DNA of 64,000 nt, from NCBI GenBank assembly GCA_945643635.1, contig CALZFC010000041.1, positions 1,904,501-1,968,500 on the forward strand. The letters are read 5' to 3'. Of this stretch, positions 1 through 9,697 are shown piece by piece. How positions within the stretch are numbered: the first letter of the stretch is position 1; each line of letters starts with the position of its first letter. Below the pieces are notes generated by a model. That model was not told where the DNA came from and made no database searches. It saw only the letters and a list, made by a program, of their open reading frames with translations. The position numbers and the translations under genes were made by a program. The stretch comes from Allodiplogaster sudhausi. Taxonomy: Eukaryota > Nematoda > Chromadorea > Rhabditida > Diplogasteridae.

Positions 1-2529
1 TTCTGCTTAGAGGGACTCAACCGTCGGTGAAGGGGGATGCGAGGTGAAATGACGAAGAAAGAATTACTGGGGAATATCAAATGAACCTGGAATCCGCGTG
101 CAAAATTCAAATATGCATGTTGAGGTGTACCATCGATGGTACGTTGGATCGAAATGAAAACTTTCTGCATATTATATTTCATTCTTCTGGCAAAAGTACA
201 ATGGATGGTACTCAAAAGTAGAAAATGAACGTCAAATTTATGTTTCTAGTCTCAAAAAACCTTCTGACACAATTTTCAGAACATAAGTTCCATTGGTCTC
301 ATTTATCTCAGAATAGCTCAAAATAGTCGAATCCTGTCGTCGATTTTTTTTCGAAATTTCAAGATTTCTGAAACATGAACTGGTATTGCTCTTTCATCGG
401 TGGATATATTATGTAAAAGTCTCTGCTCTTTCGAACGGATATGACCGTTTTTGCACTGCGGCTCACAAATGGCCTGATAGTTGGCTCCGAGTAGGTTTTC
501 GTACATTTATCTCACCATCAATTCTCGTAAAAAGGAAATTTCTTGACTTTTTGAGCACTTTTGAGTCGTATATCATAACAGAACTTCGAAGAATTCTGGA
601 ATATCCATTATTGGGTGCTAGATGTTTCAAAAGAACAAATTTTAAATATTCGCTAAAAAATATTCAGCAATATCGCCTTCAACAGTCAAATACATATTCC
701 CAAAAACAGTATCCTCAGATGTTGATTGTAAAGCTGTATCCGACTCAGTTTTAAATGCTCTTTCTTGTAGAATAAAGATTATATGGAAAGTCGGTCTATA
801 TGACCCATTAATGGTCCAAAGAATGAGTATTTTAACACCAGAAATTGGCCAAAAACACAAAAAGTCAATTTTAGGCCTTTAGACTAATTTCTTTTGCGAA
901 CAAAGTATATACCATTTTAAAGAGAATAAAAAATTACATCGAATAGACCTAAGCCTCCACTCCTCCCCCGCAGCCACCTTCCCTCTCCCTTTCTCTCCGT
1001 CCCTCCACAGCCACCACCAATGTAGGTGGCTACCATGTCCCCTCGCCCCTTCAACGTCCACCCGCCTGACTGCCAACAATAGCGACAAGCTCAACCCCCT
1101 CGTCAAGCATCCCAGCTTCCTGACTGGATTGTTTTGTGGCCCCATTTAGTTTAGATTGTTGCATCTCGTGTTTTTTATTGTACATTATTTGTAAATGATA
1201 TATGTGGCTAGAACAAAATTAGCATTATTTTTATCGCATTCTATCGTCTTGAATGAAAGAAAGAAGGATGGAGGGGCAGCAGAGAAGGGTGGATGAAAGG
1301 GAGGGAGCACTGGAATGCAGGAGGGTAGCAGAGAAGGAAGGGGGGGGGGGGTAGCGACCCCGCTGCCAGGCCGAGCGGGCCGCCAAAGTTCGTTCTCCTG
1401 ATACTCGCCCGACGCACATATCAGCGCATGCTACACGAACTCAGTGTAGTAACAGGAAAACGAACTTTGAAGTGCCGGCGCCAATTTATCACTTCAAAGT
1501 TCGTTTTGCGAGTGCGGGCAATGCGAACTTCCTGCGCTGTGTGTAATATCGTTCAATGTTCACCAATTGTAAAACCGAATAGTCTATTCGATGTAATTTT
1601 TTATTCTCTTTAAAATGGTATATACTTTGTTCGCAAAAGAAATTAGTCTAAAGGCCTAAAATTGACTTTTTGTGTTTTTGGCCAATTTCTGGTGTTAAAA
1701 TACTCATTCTTTGGACCATTAATGGGTCATATAGACCGACTTTCCATATAATCTTTATTCTACAAGAAAGAGCATTTAAAACTGAGTCGGATACAGCTTT
1801 ACAATCAACATCTGAGGATACTGTTTTTGGGAATATGTATTTGACTGTTGAAGGCGATATTGCTGAATATTTTTTAGCGAATATTTAAAATTTGTTCTTT
1901 TGAAACATCTAGCACCCAATAATGGATATTCCAGAATTCTTCGAAGTTCTGTTATGATATACGACTCAAAAGTGCTCAAAAAGTCAAGAAATTTCCTTTT
2001 TACGAGAATTGATGGTGAGATAAATGTACGAAAACCTACTCGGAGCCAACTATCAGGCCATTTGTGAGCCGCAGTGCAAAAACGGTCATATCCGTTCGAA
2101 AGAGCAGAGACTTTTACATAATATATCCACCGATGAAAGAGCAATACCAGTTCATGTTTCAGAAATCTTGAAATTTCGAAAAAAAATCGACGACAGGATT
2201 CGACTATTTTGAGCTATTCTGAGATAAATGAGACCAATGGAACTTATGTTCTGAAAATTGTGTCAGAAGGTTTTTTGAGACTAGAAACATAAATTTGACG
2301 TTCATTTTCTACTTTTGAGTACCATCCATTGTACTTTTGCCAGAAGAATGAAATATAATATGCAGAAAGTTTTCATTTCGATCCAACGTACCATCGATGG
2401 TACACCTCAACATGCATATTTGAATTTTGCACGCGGATTCCAGGTTCATTTGATATTCCCCAGTAATTCTTTCTTCGTCATTTCACCTCGCATCCCCCTT
2501 CACCGACGGTTGAGTCCCTCTAAGCAGAA
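1..2529. mobile_element. Long-TIR foldback element, 948-bp inverted arms
   Basis: Positions 1-948 are the reverse complement of 1582-2529 (paired positions sum to 2530). No mismatch was noticed where the arms were compared by eye. The spacer (949-1581) is GC-rich on one side and contains a poly-G run near 1342 and a smaller inverted motif around AACTTTGAAGT/ACTTCAAAGTT (1463-1500). No transposase-like ORF is present; the ORFs in the arms are mirror images of each other and under 125 codons. The left arm starts at the window edge, so the true ends and any target-site duplication cannot be seen. This is probably a non-autonomous foldback DNA transposon. A local inverted duplication, or an assembly artefact that generated a palindrome, is the alternative. 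Confidence 0.8.
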
Positions 2530-3372
2530 GCGGACATGAAAGCCATGGCGCCGCCTGGTATCTTCGCCTTCATCGGTTTGGCCTCTTCTCCTGCCTTTCC
2601 CTTCCTTGTCTACTTCCATCCTTTCTTATGATTTCTTGCCAACTGAAAGTATGTAAAATCTGATAGACACGGGAAGCATCTTTTTTCTACCAAAAAAGAA
2701 GAGGATTAAATTTTCGGACAAGCAAATTTAAAATAAAGGAAAAGGTATTTATATTTAAGTTTGAATTCATTTCTATTAGGAAGACTTGCTGCTGCTGATC
2801 TCTTGTGGCGCTCCTCTCTTCTCCATCCAATCACCCCTTTCCCCCGTACTTTTTAGACAAAGCAGCTTAGCAGTCCAGTAAATAAATTAACATTTATCGA
2901 AGATGGAAAAAATTACGCTTTTTCACATAAATTTAGTCCTTATTACATTTCATACATTTTCTCGCATTTCTGGAAAATATTTCGTTGCTGTATGTATACT
3001 ATCCAAAGTGAACTAGAAGTAGCGTGTGCAAGTGCAAAGAAATATTGGGCGAACAAGAAATGCAAAATTTTGCATTAAATAAATTGTAAATTGCTTGAAA
3101 ATGTGGAGCTCAAAATAAGTTGAATATGTAAATTCATTCATTCGTATTTTAGTAATAAGTGCCAGCAACAATCGCTAATAGTAAGGGAAGCGCTGTTTTC
3201 GATATTTCTTTTCTATATTATTTTAATTTATGAAATTTCATCTTGCTCATACCGCTTCTAACTCTATTTGCTCCATAATTGATATCGCCTTTTGCTTGAG
3301 GGCTTAGAATTACGTACAAATGCCTCTCACATTTCAGTTATAGGAAGTATCCGATGAAAGACAAACCGTATC
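2530..3372. other. Non-coding interval with a short dispersed repeat
   Basis: No convincing gene was found. About 2583-2650 (ending ...TTATGATTTCTTGCCAACTG) closely resembles 31022-31090. The motif TTTTTCTACCAAAAAA followed by GAAGAGGAT (2681-2706) recurs near 31784-31812. The interval therefore looks like a diverged piece of the same duplicated material seen at 31 kb. The remainder is AT-rich and unassigned. Confidence 0.5.
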
Positions 3373-3765
3373 CAGAGATGCACGCTGGCCCAAATTTTTT
3401 GGGCCGGCCCGGCCCTTCGGGCCCAAAATCTCGGCCCGGCCCGGCCCGCAGTTTTAGGGCCCTTGAATTTTGGGCCCGGCCGGCCCGGACCGTCGAATTT
3501 TGGGCCCGGCCGGCCCGATTTTTTTTTAAAATTTTCCGATTCCTAATTTTAAATTCGTCATTTTCGTAGCCAACCTTTTTTTCTTTTAACTTCCCGTTCA
3601 AAAGGCTTCTCATTTATTTCATTCTGAAGCGGAATTCGACTCTCTGAACTGCAAAATTACTCATTATCAATAAGAGTTCAGTCGTTCATGAGCAACAAAT
3701 TTGCGAAAACGGGCCCTATCGGGCCCTAGGTTGGGCCCGGCCGGCCCGGGCCGCGTGCATCTCTG
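3373..3765. mobile_element. hAT-like MITE with 8-bp TSD
   Basis: The element begins CAGAGATGCACGC and ends GCGTGCATCTCTG, a terminal inverted repeat. It is flanked by an 8-bp direct duplication ACCGTATC at 3365-3372 and 3766-3773. An 8-bp target-site duplication with CAG...CTG ends is the hallmark of hAT superfamily transposons. The subterminal regions are packed with GGCCCGGCC-type repeats, and the body has no transposase. It is 393 bp long and non-autonomous. A relative with a different TSD lies at 6371-6849 and a truncated one at 33935. Confidence 0.88.
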
Positions 3766-3879
3766 ACCGTATCTGACAAAACCAAGTTTTAAATAGTGCA
3801 AAGCTCCCAACTGGAAGAGCAGTGATTTGTAGCCCGCTACAAAATTTCAAATTTGAAACATGCTGTGGAGAGCAGGGTA

Positions 3880-4500
3880 GAAGACCCGCCTCCCATGGGA
3901 GTGCCGCCCACAGCCGTCATGGTAGAGGCACCTCCATGACGGCTCTGGGTGGCTCGCGGAATGGCGGCGGCGGTGGAGGTCGAAACATAATTAATTTGGA
4001 AAATCAGTAAGATAATCCTACTCTTTAAAATAATGTAAAAAGAACATGTGATGTACTCATGGCAATAAGTGCTTGGTTATAGCCTCGACAATGACCGGAA
4101 TTGGCCGCACCCCCCTTGGTGGTAGCTCTTCCATCATGACAGCTGTTGGCGGCGCTCCTCTCGGCAGCGGCGCCTTCACCATGAAGTCCATCGGCGGAAC
4201 GCCAAGGGGCATGTTCATTTTGAAATTCATCTCGACCACTGCTTACGAGAAAATAGAGGAAGACAAATGATTGGAAATCTGCCTCCACCATGACGGCAGT
4301 GGGTGGAGATCCCATGGGAGGCGGGGCTTCCACGAGGACTGCGGTGGGCGGGGCCCATATTGGCGCTGGAGGTGCTTGCATATTGCACATTATTTACCTT
4401 CCAGCTGCCACGATGACGATGACGATTATCGGCGGGGCACCCCAAGGCGGCGGTGCTTCGACCATGACGGCAAGGCACGACATAAAACGACGCGAAACGA
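3880..4500 (-). repeat. Pro/Val/Met-rich mini-exon repeats (minus reading), palindromic
   Basis: The minus strand repeatedly encodes a module close to A-P-P-T-A-V-M-V-E-A-P-P-P-x-G: about 4410-4478, 4277-4385 and 4080-4235. The blocks are separated by sequences that could be short introns (for example GAAG followed by gtaaat near 4400). The plus strand of the same blocks reads as a Gly-rich T-M-T-A-V-G-G-x-P module, so both strands stay open. At 3880-3950 the module is inverted on itself. The block lies downstream, in the minus direction, of the broken gene-family tail at 4530-4906 and could be its 3' extension, or simply a minisatellite. No known family is recognised. Confidence 0.4.
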
Positions 4501-4529
4501 CTTGAAGCGACGTGAATCGACGCGAGGGC

Positions 4530-4906
4530 AGAATGGCGGAGAAGAAGAGCGTGAGAGCAACGCCGACCAGGGCCTATGGGCCTCCGAACGGATTTTTGAT
4601 TGCCCTCTGGGCGGTAGCGTGCGCAGCGATCAACTCTGCTTCCGCCGCGTTGAACACGCTCAGCTTCTCCACGACCTTAGGAGGGGTTTTCCGGCTGGGT
4701 CGGTGCCAGCCCGTACAGCCCAATTGATCTCCTGCACAAGAGAGCAGAGAGTGAGAATTGTAAGCAGGTGATGAGACAGAGAAATAGAAAGAGAAAAGTG
4801 AGAGAGAGTGAGTGCAGAAGAAGAAAGGCCAAACATCGTTCAGCGAATTCTTGGAGCGATGAAACTTGTCAAACGCGTTCTTGGCTGCCGACGTCTCGAG
4901 GACATT
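4530..4906 (-). pseudogene. Broken third copy of the tandem-exon family C-terminus
   Basis: Reading leftwards, 4906-4837 matches the end of the penultimate exon of gene A (9316-9385, through the AACGAT|gtttgg donor). After the same CT-rich intron, 4731 downwards matches its last exon, beginning GAGATCAA after tgcag. A single-base deletion near 4680 (gene A reads ...AAGCCTCCTCCTAAGG, here AAACCCCTCCTAAGG) shifts the frame to an early stop. A block equivalent to gene A about 9640-9835 is also deleted, so that sequence matching 9836 onward follows directly. The copy is inverted relative to genes A and B. Confidence 0.75.
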
Positions 4907-5555
4907 TTCAAATTAGTGGAAGAACACTTCAAACTTCACGTATTTTCTTCATTTTCGAGTCTAACGTGGGAAAACTCGAGAAGAATTCGTGAGTTCACAA
5001 AAGTTCCACCAAAAGTGCATAGCAGTTTCGGAATCTTCCCACCTTCTGAAGTGGAAATCTGCACCCTTATTATAGCCCTATAAAAGCGATCGGATTCCTC
5101 ATTTCGCAGCATCTCTTCACTGCTATCCCATTTCTTGCAAAAAATAGCTGGAAGCTGAGCTCAAGATGCTCGAAGGTGCCGATGATTGGGATGAGAAGGC
5201 CATCGAACTGCTTGCTCCGGACCCGTCTTAACCACGATCGCCGGAGCAAATTCTGCTTGTTGGAGAAGCCGGCGGAACTGTCGCAGAGCTGGCGAAAAGG
5301 CAGAGTCTTCCCTCATCGAAGACGGCAAGAAATGGGATAGCAGTGAAGAGATGGTGAGAAATGAGGAAGCCGATCGTTTTTATAGGACTATAATAAGGGT
5401 GCAGATGTCCACTTCAGAAGGTGGGAAGATTCCGAAACTGCTATGCACTTTTGGTGGAACTTTTGTGAACTCACGAATTCTTCTCGAGTTTTCCCAGGTT
5501 AGACTCGAAAATGAAGAATATACGTGAAGTTTGAACTGTTCTTCCACTAATTGAG
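4907..5555. repeat. Short foldback: about 230-bp inverted arms
   Basis: About 4907-5138 is the inverse of about 5325-5555, with scattered mismatches and small indels (5138 pairs with 5325). The roughly 186-bp spacer contains TGGGATGAGAAGGCCATCG and a TAA, with no supported gene. The right arm continues at 5556 into sequence resembling 27013-27070, which flanks the gene B copy. The element therefore sits in, or arose from, the same duplicated family of segments. Confidence 0.7.
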
Positions 5556-5761
5556 TTATTGCCTATGTTAATTTGTCATTTTTCTTTTTTATCTCAAATT
5601 CATCCCGAGGGGTTTTCGGTACGGGGAATACGAATATAAAATTTGTAATTTTTCTTTGAAAATTTTATTTATCATGGTTGACTTGTCCTTATATATTCTT
5701 TATTCTTTATTCTTATCCCCGACAAATATGATGTTTATCTAATTGATTAACAACAAATATT

Positions 5762-5950
5762 GCGAAACCCGCCAGAGCTCGAACGGGGGACAAAAAGAAA
5801 CGGTTGGGGTCGTGGTGCTGGGCTTCTGGCTCGCCTCCTTTCCTCCTCTCTATCTCGTGCTCGACTCTTTCATCATCCTCCTCGGGCAGCAACTCTGAAA
5901 GCAGTCATCATTATCTGCGTTACGAAAGTAAAAGAGATGCTTATTGCTAG
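5762..5950 (+). pseudogene. Start-less copy of the small ORF at 26342
   Basis: Read from GCG at 5762, an uninterrupted frame of 62 codons runs to TAG at 5948-5950. It aligns with the 67-codon ORF at 26342-26545. Shared residues include PAR-x-RT-x-D near the start and S-x-SESS followed by YESKR at the end, and the stops lie close together. Where the other copy has ATG after AACA, this one has ATATTGCG and no ATG, so the start appears lost. The middle is Ser-rich here and hydrophobic in the other copy, because of compensating shifts. Function is unknown. Confidence 0.45.
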
Positions 5951-6370
5951 AGTAATTAGAGAGTCCAAGAGAATTGTAGAGATGGGAGAAATAGCAAGGA
6001 AAGCGGTCTCATCCAGCTAGGCTAAGCGCTCCGAGTACTCGATCCCTTCATAGCATTAGCACAGCGAAATGTGGTCGCCCTGGAAAGCACAAAATCTGCG
6101 ATTTTTTTTTAAATTTAATATTCTATAATAAAATTTAAAAGTATAATTTAAAATAACTTTAAATTTTTTTAATGTTGAATCCCTACCTTAAATCAGGCCA
6201 CCAAAAGATCGTTGGAAGGAGTTCTACGACGATTCTGTCGTTGATCCAAACGCGGCCGTGGATGGGCTCGTCGTGCTTCTGGTCCATAACCGTTCGGGAA
6301 GGTAGCGCCGATTTTCTGAAAAGACAGAGAGATAAAACTCGCAGAAAGGTAAAATGGGTTTATTTGGGGG

Positions 6371-6849
6371 CAGAGATGGTAAATGGCCCAAAAATTTTGG
6401 GCCGGCCCGGCCCGTCGGGCCCAAGGTTTGGGCCGGCCCGGCCCGAACCATTTCCGGGCCCTAGAATTTTGGGCCCGGCCCGGCCCGGCCCGGCCCGTGG
6501 GCCCGTTTGAGCCCGATTTTCAAAAAAATTCTGGGAAAAAAGTCCGACGAGTTACAAAGTGTTTTGAAATTCAGAATTTTTCATGCTCGGGCTACGAGCA
6601 TTCATTTTAATGTATATAAAAAAGACTTTTAGGGGGGAAAATAAACAAATGAAGAAAGTTTTGCTCTTAACAATGCCACCAGTCGTCCAGACTGGACGAC
6701 ATTGCGGGCCCAAACGGGCTCACGGGCCCGCCCAACTTTTTTGGGCCCGGCCCGGCCCGGCCCGGGGCCCTGGGAAATTGGGCCGGCCCGGCCCGCGGGC
6801 CCGCCAGGGCCGGGCCGGGCCGGGCCGGGCCGGGCCGTTACCATCTCTG
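6371..6849. mobile_element. hAT-like MITE with 8-bp TSD
   Basis: The ends are CAGAGATGGTAA and TTACCATCTCTG, flanked by the 8-bp duplication TTTGGGGG (6363-6370 and 6850-6857). The interior is 479 bp with GGCCCGGCCC arrays at both ends and no transposase. It interrupts the duplicated segment upstream of gene A; the corresponding place in the other copy (about 26696) has no such insertion and keeps a single gttgggggat. That empty site supports recent insertion after the segmental duplication. Confidence 0.9.
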
Positions 6850-6876
6850 TTTGGGGGTAAAGAAAAAGGCGGATAA

Positions 6877-7125
6877 ATGGAGAGCCCAAGTGGTCCTTCT
6901 TCGGTGGCCGGGTTCAGCATGGCGGGAAGTGAGAAGAAGAAGAAGCGAAGAGCAGAGCAGAGCAGAGATGCGAGAGCGGAACAGCTGCTCCTCATGAAGA
7001 GCGAAGTGAGAAAACAGCGGCAGCGGAACGCTTTTATAGAGCTGAACGATGCAAATGTGCACTTCAGAGTACGGAAAGAGTCCGAAGCTGCCAAGTTCGA
7101 TGATCTTTTGACGGAAATATTGTGA
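6877..7125 (+). CDS. Small basic, helix-prone protein, unrecognised
   Basis: An 82-codon ORF starts MESPSG. It has a KKKKRR-type basic stretch around residues 20-26, then a charged region rich in Arg, Glu and Gln containing RKQRQR near residue 47, and ends DDLLTEIL. The sequence suggests a nuclear or nucleic-acid-binding helix, but no bZIP leucine register or other known domain is visible. A paralogous copy at 26702-26923 keeps the KSE(V/M)RKQRQR block and the I-E-L-x-x-A-N-V-H-F motif, which supports past coding selection. It lies 195 bp upstream of the first exon of gene A on the same strand. It could be a separate small gene or an upstream exon; no splice evidence decides this. Confidence 0.5.
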   Translation: MESPSGPSSVAGFSMAGSEKKKKRRAEQSRDARAEQLLLMKSEVRKQRQRNAFIELNDANVHFRVRKESEAAKFDDLLTEIL

Positions 7126-7320
7126 ACTGACATGTTATCCACGAGTTTGCCTGAGTTTATTACATTGAAAACAACGAAAATCCTTTAAAAAATTTAATTA
7201 CCCATGGCAATCTTGTCCTTATTGCTCCGATTTTGTACTAAAGTGCATCGTGACAGTATCAAGCACAACGCTGCAGAAAACGCATAAACCCCCTCCTACT
7301 CGCCTCCGCAAGCTCTACAG

Positions 7321-9697
7321 ATGTCAAGCGATACTCCACTGGAATGGACAGCCAAGGTTATCTGAAAATGAAATAAATTCGGAATTCAATTACTGTAAGC
7401 TCTCATTTTAAGTCGGGCTCGGATGATTCTTCTGAAGACGACTCGCTTTTTGAGAACCCCCTCTCCGGATTCCGCTTGCCCTTCGCGCCCAAACACACTT
7501 ATAATGGCATCGAGCCATTGACAAAGATTGACCTGCCCCGCGTCAGTCACATCTCTTAGTCGTTATTTTACTTCTGACAATCATGTTATATATTGCCATT
7601 TTTTTTATTTAGAAAGAAATGGTGAAGTATGCGAAGTCTGAGATCGTGAAGGTTCCGGATCAGCCGAATAAACTCGCACGTCCACCATCTCCCGGCGTCA
7701 TTCCGCCCATTCCGAAGCCACGTAAAATTAGGGTACGGAGACGCTTTATTTATTAAAAAAAAAATTCGGCAGGCGAAGAATCTTCGAAATCCCTCCCATC
7801 CTGGATCCCTTTATTTATATATTTAGAAAAATATAGTTTTGAGCTCACAGTTCAATCTATGTTTTTATTTAGCGAGAAATGAAGAAGGGAGAAGAAACGA
7901 CAGCGCCTCAGCCAGAGAACACAGAGGCGAAGCGAATTCTTAACAACCCCGAACCGACGTCCCTCGACTCAAGCCCTCCACAGCTCATGCCTCGCACACT
8001 TATGGCATGGAGTCGATTTATTTATATATTTAGAAAAATATAGTCATCAGCGCACAGTTCAATCTTTGTTTTTATTTAGGGAGATATGAAGAAGGGAGAA
8101 GAGGCGGCTGCTTCAAAGACTATGGAAACGAAAGTGTCTCAGCCTGAGAATGCAGGGGCGCAGCGAGTTCCTGGCAATAACGAACTGACGTCCCTTGGCG
8201 CCCGCCCTCCTCAACCCAAGCCTCGTATTATTAAGGCATGGAGACGCTTTATTTATATCCTTAAAATACATTTTTAAGAGCAGAGTTTAATCCATGTTTT
8301 TATTTAGAGAGAACTGAACAAGGATGCGGAAGCAGCTTCTTCAAAGGCTGCGGAAAAGAAGGCGGCTCCGTCTGAGATGATCAAGCCGGATCAACCGGAT
8401 TCGCTCGCACGTCATCCCCCCGCAGGCGCCACTCCGCCCATTCCAAAGCCTCGCAAAATAAGGGTACGGAGACGCTTTATTTCTATATTTAGAAAAATAT
8501 AGTTTTGAGAGAGCAGTTCAATCTATGTTTTATTAAGCGAGAAATTGCCAAGGAGGAGGCCGCTCCTAGTTCGAAGGCTGCGGATGCGCAGGCGGCTCAA
8601 CCAGCGAGCACCCCGACACCGGTTCATCCCCTCCCAAAGCAACGCACAGTTCAGGTATATAGACGATTTGTTTCCATAGATATTTATAAAAAATATTTTT
8701 AGAGCAGATCCATTTTTTTTATTCAGAGGGAAATGATCAAGATAGAGGCTGCGGCTTCTTCAAACGCGACGGAAACGAAAAGGACTCAGCCTGAGAAGGC
8801 AGCGGCGCATGCCCATCCTACAAAGGCGCAAGGCATCCAGGAGTTGGAGGACCCTGAAAGTGAGGATCCGGCCTCTCCCTTCGTACCGCTGCGCAGCTGC
8901 TTGCGCGAGTTAGTTAACGGCGAGGGAGAGGTAGAAAGATGGAGATAAAGGTAGAAATATAGATAGATTGAAGTAGCAACACCAAATAGTATATTATCTT
9001 TGAGAGTCGCCGCCGGTCGGGCTCCTCTCTGGAATGAGAAAGCCGTTTTGGTGAGTCTCAACACCCGCCGCGCAAATTCGCGCAAAGTCGTCTGTCGTGC
9101 GCCTGAGCTGGACGGGCACCCGCTGAGCAGAGAGGCTCGCCGAACGACGAGCCTGGATGGTCACTGGAAGAAGAAGACGGTGCGTGTTTACATGAAAAAG
9201 GATTAATAAAATAGTGAGAGATTTTATAGACAGAACTGCAATCCTCGCTCGCTTCTCTTCTCAAAGACCATGTCCACGAGGCAGACTCCTGTGAGAATGT
9301 CGGGCTGCTCGCGGCCGTCCTCGAGACGTCGGCAGCCAAGAATGCGTTTGACAAGTTTCATCGCTCCAAGAATTCGCTGAACGATGTTTGGCCTTTCTTC
9401 TTCTGCACTCACTCTCTCTCACTTTTATCTTTCTATTTCTCTGTCTCACCACCTGCTTACAACTAGTTGTTTCTTCTCTCTCTCTCTCTCTGCTCTCTTG
9501 TGCAGGAGATCAACTGGGCTGTACGGGGTGGAGCCGACAAAGCCGGAAAGCCTCCTCCTAAGGTCGAGGAGAAGCTGAGCGTGTTCAACGCGGCGGAAGC
9601 AGAGTTGATCGCCGCGCATGCTGCCGCCCAGAGGGCTATCGAAGAGGCGAGTCGCGCCAGCAACCTCCTTCCTGCGAACCCCCCTGCGGCCTGTTAG
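7321..9697 (+). CDS. Gene A: tandem-exon family protein, 516 aa, novel
   Basis: Proposed exons: 7321-7356, 7413-7541, 7613-7732, 7873-8004, 8080-8235, 8308-8463, 8538-8654, 8727-8908, 9005-9179, 9230-9385 and 9506-9697. Phases agree at every junction, giving 516 codons before TAG. The start is chosen because copy B has the same ATG-TCA exon (27174). The layout is: an acidic segment (SSEDDSLFENPL); six tandem exons of 39-68 codons, most opening with R/K-E-M/L/I and several closing with P-K-P-R-K-I-R; a conserved block around GRAPLWN; and two exons forming an Ala/Leu/Glu-rich, probably helical C-terminus. Two tandem exons (ending 8004 and 8235) would use GC donors (gcatgg) where siblings have gtacgg. 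No known domain was recognised. Copy B shares exon lengths 12, 43 and 52 codons. Confidence 0.68.

Noticed and set aside
386..754. 122-codon ORF in the foldback arm (mirrored at 1776-2144)
   Set aside because: No domain, no splice signals, poor codon character; identical only because the arms are identical.
6172..6889. ORFs rich in Arg-Pro-Gly-Pro
   Set aside because: They are translations of GGCCCGGCC arrays in the hAT-like MITE.
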